DNA of 64,000 nt from positions 186,001 through 250,000 of the forward strand of contig NZ_QCZH01000002.1 in the NCBI RefSeq assembly GCF_003097655.1, in the 5' to 3' direction. The position numbers were made by a program, and so were the translations under genes. Source of the stretch: Flavobacterium laiguense. GTDB taxonomy: Bacteria > Bacteroidota > Bacteroidia > Flavobacteriales > Flavobacteriaceae. Positions within the stretch are counted from its first letter, which is position 1; every line of letters begins with the position of its first letter. Below, piece by piece: positions 56,151 to 64,000 of this stretch. Below the pieces are notes generated by a model. That model saw only the letters and a list, made by a program, of their open reading frames with translations, was not told the DNA's origin and ran no database searches.

Positions 56151-57326
56151 ATGTATCAAAAAGAAGTGTTTAAAGAACTTATGTATCAGTTTGTTTCAGG
56201 AGAAATATCTCCTGAAGGGAAAGCACAGTTATTAAAAATGATTGATGATCCTCAATATGCAGACGATTTAGATTTTATACTTCGTGAAAATTATGATCGT
56301 ATAGAACCAATTAAAGCAAATCCAGAATCTACTCAGCAATTCATTCAATCTCTTAGAGGCAAAATGAATAGTACTGAAGAAGAAGAAGAGGAAGAAGAAG
56401 CTGATTTTACTTTATTCAATTGGAGAAGATTGCTAGTTGCAGCTAGTGTAGTATTAGTTATGGGGCTTGGTTATTTTACATACAATCATTCTAAGCCATC
56501 GCCAGTTATAGTAAGTAATGAAAAGAATAATGTGATAATGCCAGGAAGATCTGGAGCAATACTTACTTTAGGAGATGGATCTCAAATTGTTTTGGATAGT
56601 GTTGCAAATGGGGTTTTAGCGAATCAGAATAATACTGCTGTTTCTAAAAAGGATGGAGAATTGGTTTATACCGAAGGTAGTAATGCACATTCTGTAATTA
56701 ATAAAATGACAACACCGAGAGGAAGACAATATAAATTAGAATTATCGGATGGTACAAAAGTTTGGCTTAATGCTTCATCTTCTATCTCTTTTCCAACTTC
56801 TTTTTCGGATGATGAAAGAAGAGTGACCATAATAGGAGAAGCTTATTTTGAAGTGGCCAAAGATAAGAGTAAACCTTTTACGGTAACAGTTAATGATATT
56901 GAAGTAAAAGTATTGGGTACTCATTTTAATATCAATGGGTATAATGATGAGGCCAAAATTAACACCACACTTATGGAAGGTAGTGTATTGGTAGGTAGAA
57001 AAGATAAAAAAGTACTTCTGAAACCGGGTCAGCAAGCCGAAATTAAAAATACGGGTGGTGTAAAGGTCAAAGATCTTGAGAATTTTGATGCGGTACTGGC
57101 TTGGAAAAAAGGGATGTTCCATTTTGAGAATGCCAGTCTTGAAACGGTATTGCGTCAATTAAGTCGTTGGTATGATGTAGATGTTGTTATAGATAAAGGG
57201 GTTGTTTCCAGAAATTTTGAAGGAGAAATAAACAGAGACTTAGAATTATCGCAAGTTTTGAAAATTTTAGAAGGAAATAATGTTCATTTTAAAATAGAAG
57301 GCAAAGTTTTGAGAGTAATGCCTTAA
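56151..57326 (+). CDS. FecR-family anti-sigma factor
   Basis: 391 residues. A cytoplasmic N-terminal ~85 residues ends in a Glu-rich string. One membrane helix (about 90-110, RRLLVAASVVLVMGLGYFTY) follows, then a periplasmic FecR domain (MPGRSGAILTLGDGSQIVLDS through VTVNDIEVKVLGTHFNINGYND). A C-terminal DUF4974 region (MFHFENASLETVLRQLSRWYDVDVVID) contacts the SusC STN domain in this kind of system. It should hold the sigma factor inactive until substrate-loaded SusC signals. Confidence 0.92.
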   Translation: MYQKEVFKELMYQFVSGEISPEGKAQLLKMIDDPQYADDLDFILRENYDRIEPIKANPESTQQFIQSLRGKMNSTEEEEEEEEADFTLFNWRRLLVAASVVLVMGLGYFTYNHSKPSPVIVSNEKNNVIMPGRSGAILTLGDGSQIVLDSVANGVLANQNNTAVSKKDGELVYTEGSNAHSVINKMTTPRGRQYKLELSDGTKVWLNASSSISFPTSFSDDERRVTIIGEAYFEVAKDKSKPFTVTVNDIEVKVLGTHFNINGYNDEAKINTTLMEGSVLVGRKDKKVLLKPGQQAEIKNTGGVKVKDLENFDAVLAWKKGMFHFENASLETVLRQLSRWYDVDVVIDKGVVSRNFEGEINRDLELSQVLKILEGNNVHFKIEGKVLRVMP

Positions 57327-57386
57327 GGATAAAGACAAATCGGGGAGACCCTTTTTTATAAAATATTTATTTGTGATCCAATAAAA

Positions 57387-57438
57387 AAGCCAGCAGATGT
57401 TGGAAGCATCGCTGGCTTGTTCCTTAGTACAAAGGAAC
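57387..57438 (+). promoter_or_regulatory. two hairpins in the spacer before susC
   Basis: AAGCCAGC (57387-57394) pairs with GCTGGCTT (57411-57418), with an inner GATG/CATC stem. Then GTTCCTT-AGTACA-AAGGAAC (57419-57438) forms a second perfect hairpin. Neither is followed by a long T-run. They may attenuate or stabilise the susC transcript. Confidence 0.55.
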
Positions 57439-57508
57439 TATGACTGGAAAAACAGATAAATAGACCAAGCAAGGAAAATTTATTATTAACCAAAATCATT
57501 ACAAAAGT

Positions 57509-60500
57509 ATGAAATTATTACCAAAATGCAAGTCAAGAAATTCTTGGCTTACACCTAAATTCTGGAAAGTTATGAAATTAACGTCCATATTGATAATTGC
57601 TTTGACATTAAATGTTTCGGCAGCAGTATCTTCACAAACGATAACTTTCTCCGGGAAGAACGTAACAGCAAAAAAAATGTTATCTGTTATAAAAGAACAA
57701 ACAACCTATGTTTTTTTCTATGATGTGACCATTTTAAATAATGTTAAACCCATCTCAATAGACGTAAAAAACGCATCAATTGAAACGGTTTTGCAAGAAG
57801 CTTTCAAAAATGCACCTGTAAAATGGATTATTCAAGGTAAAACAATTTCTTTAATTCCAAAAGTAGAGAATACGATAAAGAAAACAAAGATTGCACCGGT
57901 TAGCAGAAAAATAAAAGGTAGGGTTGTCAATGAAAAAGGGGAATCGTTAGCTGGAGTAAATATATTGGCTAAAGGCACAAAAGTTTCTACACAGACTGAT
58001 GTTGACGGCTCTTTTGAAATTGAAATTCCAGATGATGTGACTGTATTAGTTGTTACTTATATAGGTTTACAAGATCAGGAAGTTAAGATTATTAATGATG
58101 GACCACTCAATATTGTATTAAAAGAAGTTGGACAACAAATGAATGAAGTAATTGTTGTTGGGTATGGTTCTCAGAATAGAAGAACGGTGAGTACTTCGGT
58201 TTCTAAATTAGATAAAAAAGTTTTAGAAAACGTACCTTATTCTAATGTAACACAAGCATTGCAAGGGAATGTGAGTGGTGTAGTTGTTCGTACTGCATCT
58301 GGTCAACCGGGTAAAGCGTCAAGTATTATAGTTCGTGGTGGTACTTCTATTGATAATCCTGCAGGAGCTACACCATTATATATTGTTGATGGGGTTATTC
58401 GTAGCCAAATTGATGATATTAACTCGGCCGATATTGCTTCATTGCAAGTATTAAAAGACGCAGCATCAACTTCCATTTATGGTGCACGTGGGTCTAATGG
58501 GGTAGTTATTATTACGACTTCTGTTGGTAAAGTTGGGAAAACTAAAATTACTTATGGGTATTCTTCTCAATTCAGTCAAGTTGCCAAAGAATACAAATTT
58601 TTGGGCGGAGAAGACTTTATACGATTATCTCGTTTGGGAGTTAAAAATGCTGCCGATATTATGGGTGGTACACGTCCTAATGCTAGAGACAATCAATTAG
58701 TTGGGGCAACTCCTTATGGAACTGGGAATAATTTAAATAATAATACAGCTTTTGCCACTTTATTGAAATCTAGTTTGTCTGCAGAAACGATAGCCTCCTT
58801 ACAAGCTAAAGGCTGGGAAGAAATGGTAGATCCTCTTAATACATCCAATACAATTATGTTTAAAAGTACAGATTGGAATGATGTTTTGTTTCAAGATGCT
58901 TTGACGCAAAATCATAATTTAAATTTTAGTGGAGGGACAGATAAAAGCCTTTTCGATTTAAGTTTAGGATATTTAAAAGGAGATGGGGTTACAATCTTTA
59001 CAGGTTACGAAAGATTTACTGCAAAGATGAATGCTTCTTTTACTTTGGCCGATAATTTTACTTTAAATGGTAAAATGTTATATGCTAGATCAAATAACAA
59101 TCAAGTAGTGAGCAATAGTGTTGTCTTTAATAGGTATTTAGGAAATGCTCCAACTACAAAATTCTTATTAGAAGATGGTACATTAGCTCCGGGTCAGAAT
59201 AACATAAACGGAAATCCATTGTATCAAATGGGGAAAGTAAAAGGGATTAATGAAAATGAAAAATTGCAATTAGCAATTGATGGAGATTTAAGACTTACAA
59301 AAGATTTAGTTTTTACACCATCGATGTCATTGTATAGTGAAAATACTTCCGGAAATGTTTTTCAACAAGCCTTTCTAAGTGGAAATACGGGGTTAGTTGA
59401 TAATACTCGACCAGCTTCTCAAGTAAATAATCGTTTGTTTCAAACACAATTCGAAGGGGTTTTTACGTATACGAAATCGATTGATGAAGTAGGTAATTTT
59501 CAAGCGAAATTAGGGGCTTCCAATTATGGAAGAACTATAAAATCATTTAATGCTTCAGGAAAAGGAAGTCCTTCAGATCTTGCACAAACATTAGATTCTT
59601 CTCCAATTCCAGTTTCAGTTTATGCCAATAATACCAAATTGGTAATGAATGGCGTTTTCGGACGTTTGAATTACGATTATAAAAACAGGTATTTATTTAC
59701 GGGATCTTTCCGTTATGATGGCGCTTCAAATTTAGGACCAGACAATAAATACGGTTTTTTTCCTGGTGTATCTGTAGGATGGAATGCTCATGAAGAAGAA
59801 TTTTGGAAAGTAATGCCAACAGTTGTGTCTTCATTCAAATTAAGAGGAAGTTTTGGTATCAATGGAAATTTAGGAACCTTGGGCGATTTTCAAGCTGGAG
59901 GATTGTATTCAGGGTCTACCAACGGAATTGCCAATAATTACAACGGTCAATCGGCTATTGTTAACTCTCAAATTGCCAATCCTGGGTTGAAATGGGAGCA
60001 ATCACAAACGAACAACATTGGTTTTGATTTAGGGATTAACCAAGATAGAATTAGATTAATTGGGGATTTTTATAACAAATTGACTTCGGATTTATTAACC
60101 AATTTGACATTACCTTCTAATAGTGGATTCTCAACAGTTTTGACCAATCTTGGTGGTTTAAGAAGTAAAGGATTCGAAATGGAATTGGCAGCAAATATTT
60201 ACAATCAAAATGATTTGAAAATTAATGCTGGATTTATTATATCTCACAATACCAATGTTATCGAAACACTTCCTTACAATGGAAATTTAAACAACAGAAT
60301 TGGTGGTACTCAAATTTGGGATGCTGGAAGTGGATCGTATGTATATGTAGGTGGATCACAAGAAGGACAAAAAATTGGAGATTTTTACGCTCATAAACAA
60401 TTGTATATTCTTCCAACACAAGCCGCTGCGGATGCCTATAATGCAACAACAAAAGATACTTATGTGACTAAAACGAATGCAGCAGGTGGAAATCCAAATG

Positions 60501-61156
60501 GAATTAAATATCCTGGAGACGCTGTTTTTGAAGACACAGATGCCAATGGTGTTATCGACAGTAAAGACAGAACCTTTATGGGGAATATGTTTCCTAAATA
60601 TGTAGGAGGTTTTAATTTTGATGTAAGTTATAAAGGATTTTCATTAGTGGTAAGAACAGATTATTCTTTAGGGGCAACAATATACAATGAAGCCAGAGCT
60701 CGTTTTGTAGGTCAATTTCAAGGGAATTATGGGTTGCTAGCCGAAAGTTTACAATCTTGGCAAAAAGAAGGAGACATTACAGATGTACCTCGTTATCGTT
60801 GGGCTGATCAAACCAATCAAAATAACTTATTTAGATCTGAAGCCAGTGGAGCAGCTTATAACACAAATATGTTTCAAGGAAATAGCCGTTATTATGAAAG
60901 TGGGGATTATTTATGTTTAAGAGAAATCACTTTAGGATATACCGTTCCTACTTCTTTTGTAAATAAAATAAAATTGGCATCGGCTCGTCTTTATCTAACG
61001 GGAAGTAATCTTCATTATTTTACTAAATATAAAGGTTTAAATCCTGAAGTTCAAGGTATAGATGGAGGGTCTAGTCAAGGTTTAAATTCGGCTGGAGCTA
61101 CAGGAACCTATCCTGTACCAAGAAATATTATACTTGGATTAAATGTAAGTCTGTAA
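57509..61156 (+). CDS. susC: SusC/RagA-family TonB-dependent transporter with STN domain
   Basis: 1215 residues. In order: a leader, an STN signalling domain (about 45-120, NVTAKKMLSVIKEQTTYVFFYD), a carboxypeptidase-regulatory-like domain (about 135-210, GRVVNEKGESLAGVNILAKGTKVSTQTDVDGSF), a plug (NRRTVSTSVSKLDKKVLENVPYSN to SLQVLKDAASTSIYGARGSNGVVIITT) and a 22-strand barrel. It forms the outer-membrane import pore with SusD as lid. The STN domain marks it as a transducer to FecR. It lies 18 bp upstream of susD. Confidence 0.94.
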   Translation: MKLLPKCKSRNSWLTPKFWKVMKLTSILIIALTLNVSAAVSSQTITFSGKNVTAKKMLSVIKEQTTYVFFYDVTILNNVKPISIDVKNASIETVLQEAFKNAPVKWIIQGKTISLIPKVENTIKKTKIAPVSRKIKGRVVNEKGESLAGVNILAKGTKVSTQTDVDGSFEIEIPDDVTVLVVTYIGLQDQEVKIINDGPLNIVLKEVGQQMNEVIVVGYGSQNRRTVSTSVSKLDKKVLENVPYSNVTQALQGNVSGVVVRTASGQPGKASSIIVRGGTSIDNPAGATPLYIVDGVIRSQIDDINSADIASLQVLKDAASTSIYGARGSNGVVIITTSVGKVGKTKITYGYSSQFSQVAKEYKFLGGEDFIRLSRLGVKNAADIMGGTRPNARDNQLVGATPYGTGNNLNNNTAFATLLKSSLSAETIASLQAKGWEEMVDPLNTSNTIMFKSTDWNDVLFQDALTQNHNLNFSGGTDKSLFDLSLGYLKGDGVTIFTGYERFTAKMNASFTLADNFTLNGKMLYARSNNNQVVSNSVVFNRYLGNAPTTKFLLEDGTLAPGQNNINGNPLYQMGKVKGINENEKLQLAIDGDLRLTKDLVFTPSMSLYSENTSGNVFQQAFLSGNTGLVDNTRPASQVNNRLFQTQFEGVFTYTKSIDEVGNFQAKLGASNYGRTIKSFNASGKGSPSDLAQTLDSSPIPVSVYANNTKLVMNGVFGRLNYDYKNRYLFTGSFRYDGASNLGPDNKYGFFPGVSVGWNAHEEEFWKVMPTVVSSFKLRGSFGINGNLGTLGDFQAGGLYSGSTNGIANNYNGQSAIVNSQIANPGLKWEQSQTNNIGFDLGINQDRIRLIGDFYNKLTSDLLTNLTLPSNSGFSTVLTNLGGLRSKGFEMELAANIYNQNDLKINAGFIISHNTNVIETLPYNGNLNNRIGGTQIWDAGSGSYVYVGGSQEGQKIGDFYAHKQLYILPTQAAADAYNATTKDTYVTKTNAAGGNPNGIKYPGDAVFEDTDANGVIDSKDRTFMGNMFPKYVGGFNFDVSYKGFSLVVRTDYSLGATIYNEARARFVGQFQGNYGLLAESLQSWQKEGDITDVPRYRWADQTNQNNLFRSEASGAAYNTNMFQGNSRYYESGDYLCLREITLGYTVPTSFVNKIKLASARLYLTGSNLHYFTKYKGLNPEVQGIDGGSSQGLNSAGATGTYPVPRNIILGLNVSL

Positions 61157-61174
61157 ATTTTAATATTAAACAAC

Positions 61175-62638
61175 ATGAAAAATAAATATATATTATATTC
61201 TATCTTATTCGCTTGTCTCTCGCTATTGAATTCTTGCGCAGACGACTTAAACTTAGAATCCGAAAGTGTAATCACTTCTGACGTTTTTTGGAAAACAGAG
61301 GATGATGCAAAGGCAGCTATCAATGGATTGTATTTTAATTTTAGAACACAAACGCAACAAAATTATTATTTATTGGGGGGTGCAAGAAGTGCGGAAATTA
61401 AAGGAGGTAATCAATCGCCATTAACTTTAGCGAATTATTACAACAACAATCTTACGGCTCAAAATGTAGATGTAGATTGGGCTGGTCTATATACTGTTGT
61501 ACAACAAGCGAATCTAATTTTGAAGTATGTCCCAACTATTCAGTTTAGTCCATCTACTTTAAACGAGCAAAAAAGGTATCTGGCTCAAGCCTATACGATG
61601 AGAGCTTTGGCTTATTTTATTATGGCCCGTTCTTGGGGGGGTGTTCCGATCGTTACAACACCAACAGAGAATACGAATCAAAACGAATATATTGTTCCGC
61701 GTAACACTTTGGCTGAAACTTTTGCATTCATTAAATCGGATATTGATTTGGCTCTTGCTAATTTTCCGGATGCAAATAATAATAAAGTGCAATTGTCTAA
61801 ATCAGCCGCATATGCTTTAAAAGCGGACGTGAATTTATGGACTGCTAAACAATTGGCAGGTGGAGCTACAGATTTGAACATTGCTCTAGATGCCATAAAT
61901 GCGATTGCTGCAGGTCCCGCTTTATTGCCTAATTATAAAGACGTATTCAATTACGCGAATAAAGGAAATAATGAAGTGCTTTTTGCGGTTCGTTATTCAT
62001 TGACGGATGTTCCTTCAAATTTATCGGATAACTGGAATTCTTTTATGTATGTTGGGCCAAATGATTATTCAGGTGCTACAACTGCAGAAGCAATTGCAAT
62101 GTTTGGAACACTGGGTTCCGGGTCTGGTAATGCGGGTATTTCCAGAGTACAACCCGATCCTGCACGTTTTAATTTTGCAGCCACTGACGCTCGAAAAGGT
62201 GCCACTTACTTAACCCTAAGAAACACTGCAAATACTGCAGATGTGGTTACGGGTTTAATGAAATACAACGGTACTGTTGATGGTACATTAAGACGATTTA
62301 CCAGTGACATCATTATTTATCGTTGGGCAGATATTTTATTGATGAAAGCCGAAATAAAGAATGCTTTGGGGCAAGATCCAACTCTAGAGATGAATCAAGT
62401 GATGCAAAGAGCTGATGCTACTGCTGCATTTACCAATTCTTCACAAGCTGCTAATGATGATGTTATTTTAAAAGAACGTCTAAAAGAACTAGCTTTTGAA
62501 GGGAAATCATGGTGGGATTTAGTTCGTTTTAATAAAACGGCGACTGTTCCATCTATGGCTGGGAAACAAATAGTATTCCCAATATCTCAAAACACAATTA
62601 ACTACAATCCAAAAGTAACCCAAAATCCTGGGTACTAA
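61175..62638 (+). CDS. susD: SusD/RagB-family outer membrane lipoprotein
   Basis: 487 residues. The lipobox LLNSC puts the acylated cysteine at C21. TPR-like helices (YLAQAYTMRALAYFIMARSWGGVPIVTTP) and the C-terminal signature (YRWADILLMKAEIKNALGQDP, ERLKELAFEGKSWWDLVRFN) are typical of SusD glycan-binding proteins. It captures the glycan or sialic acid ligand and closes over SusC. Next to nanA. Confidence 0.93.
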   Translation: MKNKYILYSILFACLSLLNSCADDLNLESESVITSDVFWKTEDDAKAAINGLYFNFRTQTQQNYYLLGGARSAEIKGGNQSPLTLANYYNNNLTAQNVDVDWAGLYTVVQQANLILKYVPTIQFSPSTLNEQKRYLAQAYTMRALAYFIMARSWGGVPIVTTPTENTNQNEYIVPRNTLAETFAFIKSDIDLALANFPDANNNKVQLSKSAAYALKADVNLWTAKQLAGGATDLNIALDAINAIAAGPALLPNYKDVFNYANKGNNEVLFAVRYSLTDVPSNLSDNWNSFMYVGPNDYSGATTAEAIAMFGTLGSGSGNAGISRVQPDPARFNFAATDARKGATYLTLRNTANTADVVTGLMKYNGTVDGTLRRFTSDIIIYRWADILLMKAEIKNALGQDPTLEMNQVMQRADATAAFTNSSQAANDDVILKERLKELAFEGKSWWDLVRFNKTATVPSMAGKQIVFPISQNTINYNPKVTQNPGY

Positions 62639-62658
62639 TTTAGATTAAAATTTTACCG

Positions 62659-62702
62659 TTGACTGATTGAGTCGAAAATTTAAAAATTTTCGGCTTGGTC
62701 AA
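62659..62702 (+). promoter_or_regulatory. intercistronic hairpin between susD and nanA
   Basis: CGAAAATT-TAAA-AATTTTCG (62673-62692) forms a perfect 8-bp stem. Outside it, TTGAC (62659-62663) pairs with GTCAA (62698-62702). No T-run follows. It may modulate expression between the transport and catabolic parts or stabilise the upstream mRNA. Confidence 0.6.
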
Positions 62703-62732
62703 TTAACACCCATAATTTAACGATAAAACATC

Positions 62733-63662
62733 ATGAACATACAACACTTACAAGGACTTATAGCTGCACCATTCACACCATTTAACAGCGATGGAACATT
62801 AGATGTTAGCTTAATACCAGGATACTACGCATTTTTAAAACAAAATAAAATTACAGGGGCTTTCATAAATGGTTCAACAGGCGAAGGAGTTTCTATTACT
62901 TTAGAAGAAAAAAAAGCCGTAGCACAAGCATGGGCAGATTGTTCCAATCACGATGCCGATTTTAAAGTAATGGTATTTTTGGGAGGGACTTGTCTTTCGG
63001 ATTGCATTGATTTGGCCAAACACGCTTATGAAATTGGATTGTATGCAGTTTCCTTAACGTCTCCTTTTTATTTTAAACCAGCCAATGTTGATATGCTGGC
63101 CCAAGCTTGTATTATGGTTGGAGAAAGCGTACCCAATATGCCTTTATATTACTACCACATTCCAGTTTTGACAGGCGTAAATGTACCTATGTTTGATTTG
63201 GTTCAAGCACTGGATGGTAAACTGGACAATTTTGCCGGAGTAAAATATACGCATGAAGATTTTATGGATTTTCAAAGCTGTATGAGCTATAAAGACGGTA
63301 AATACGATATGCTTTGGGGACGTGACGAAAACATGTTGTCTGCTTTAGTGCTGGGAGCCAAAGGTGCTGTTGGAAGTACTTTTAATTATGCAGCTCCTTT
63401 GTACTACAAATTGATTGATGCTTTCAATACAAATGATTTAGCTGCAGCTCGTGTTTTACAGCAAAAATCAATTAACATGATTCGTCTTTTAGGCAAGTAT
63501 GGCGGAATTTCTGTTGGAAAAGCCTATATGAAAGTTGTAGGATTGAATTTAGGCGAGTTCAGATTACCCATTAAAAACATGAGTATAGAACAGTTTGTGG
63601 ACTTCCAAAAAGATGTGGAAAGTTTAGATTTCAAAAGCTTTAAATCAAATCCCACAACTTAG
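62733..63662 (+). CDS. nanA: N-acetylneuraminate lyase (dihydrodipicolinate synthase family)
   Basis: 309 residues. NanA/DHDPS-family features are NGSTGEGV (about 46-53), PLYYYHIP carrying the catalytic tyrosine (about 137-144) and the Schiff-base lysine K171 in FAGVKYTHED. The sialic-acid branch is supported by the GSTGE-YYYHIP combination and by the NanM-like gene next door. It splits N-acetylneuraminate into N-acetylmannosamine and pyruvate in the cytoplasm. It follows susD after a hairpin. Confidence 0.88.
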   Translation: MNIQHLQGLIAAPFTPFNSDGTLDVSLIPGYYAFLKQNKITGAFINGSTGEGVSITLEEKKAVAQAWADCSNHDADFKVMVFLGGTCLSDCIDLAKHAYEIGLYAVSLTSPFYFKPANVDMLAQACIMVGESVPNMPLYYYHIPVLTGVNVPMFDLVQALDGKLDNFAGVKYTHEDFMDFQSCMSYKDGKYDMLWGRDENMLSALVLGAKGAVGSTFNYAAPLYYKLIDAFNTNDLAAARVLQQKSINMIRLLGKYGGISVGKAYMKVVGLNLGEFRLPIKNMSIEQFVDFQKDVESLDFKSFKSNPTT

Positions 63663-63669
63663 TTTATAG

Positions 63670-64000
63670 ATGAATTCAATAGAAAAGGTATTACTTTCTC
63701 TAATTCCATTACTTTTTATGATGTCAATAACAACAACCGTTTCTTCTCAAAATAAAGATTTTAATACTATCGAATGGAAAAATGCAGCTCATGTGCAAAA
63801 TCCAGATGGGACTAAATCACTTGGTTTTGCCGGTGCAATAAATGGGGTACATAAAAATGTTTTTATTGTGACCGGTGGAGCCAATTTTCCTGATAAAATG
63901 CCGTGGGAAGGTGGAGCAAAAAGATATTCTGATGAAATCCATGTGTTGCAAAAAAAGCATGAGGATTTTATTTGGAATAAAAAGACTAAAGCTAGATTAC
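63670..64000 (+). CDS. nanM: N-acetylneuraminate epimerase (NanM-like mutarotase), N-terminal part
   Basis: Only the first ~110 residues are in the window, and the gene continues past the right edge. A signal peptide (VLLSLIPLLFMMSITTTVSSQ) is followed by the first kelch-type blade: SLGFAGAINGVHKNVFIVTGGANFPDKMPWEGG, where GGANFPDxxPWEGG is characteristic of the family. It interconverts alpha- and beta-sialic acid in the periplasm. It lies 7 bp after nanA, so it belongs to the same operon. Confidence 0.85.
   Translation, partial: MNSIEKVLLSLIPLLFMMSITTTVSSQNKDFNTIEWKNAAHVQNPDGTKSLGFAGAINGVHKNVFIVTGGANFPDKMPWEGGAKRYSDEIHVLQKKHEDFIWNKKTKARL

Overview
The window is a chromosomal segment of a low-GC Bacteroidetes bacterium, almost certainly a Flavobacterium-type genome. 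Pointers are the TAnnTTTG -7 promoter boxes, the near absence of Shine-Dalgarno sequences, secreted proteins with leaders ending in SQ/AQ, a SusC/SusD pair, and an ECF sigma/FecR pair. A complete-looking Mu-like transposable prophage of about 38 kb interrupts it.

Left host arm (1-11,938): housekeeping genes: ftsH (partial), rsfS, a biotin ligase, pyrE, a NUDIX hydrolase, an M14 peptidase, a DEAD-box helicase with a DbpA-like tail, phnA, coaD, ddl, a PASTA-domain protein and an RluD-type pseudouridine synthase. Intergenic spaces carry strong hairpin terminators and CAGT-rich dispersed repeats.

Prophage (about 11,944-50,090): the left end has GTACAT-type repeats, operator-like TACAG-N5-CTGTA sites and a leftward repressor. 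A rightward early operon follows: small regulator, DDE transposase (MuA-like), AAA ATPase (MuB-like), a RecA-like ATPase, DUF3164 and many very small genes, with a 46-nt tRNA acceptor/T-arm minihelix among them. The head-entry block (small terminase, TerL, Gp36-like, DUF935 portal, MuF-type head protein, gpG-like protein, tail-completion-like protein) lies on the minus strand and runs back towards the early genes. The protease/scaffold, capsid, lysozyme, contractile tail, baseplate, fibre and DNA methylase genes run rightwards. The two late blocks diverge from a roughly 200-bp spacer near the middle of the prophage that holds a perfect 21-bp inverted repeat. Two gene pairs are joined across a -1 frame by the dnaX-type slippery heptamer A AAA AAG: the two tail-assembly chaperone parts, and portal/MuF. 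A compact RNA fold with a possible 10-bp pseudoknot lies just before the DNA methylase.

Right host arm (50,137-64,000): a DUF2167 membrane protein, a secreted adenosine-deaminase-like enzyme, a TauE/SafE exporter and an MFS transporter on the minus strand. A sialic-acid type utilisation locus follows on the plus strand: ECF sigma factor, FecR anti-sigma, SusC with an STN signalling domain, SusD, N-acetylneuraminate lyase and the start of a NanM-like mutarotase. The STN domain suggests that the SusC transporter signals through FecR to the sigma factor.
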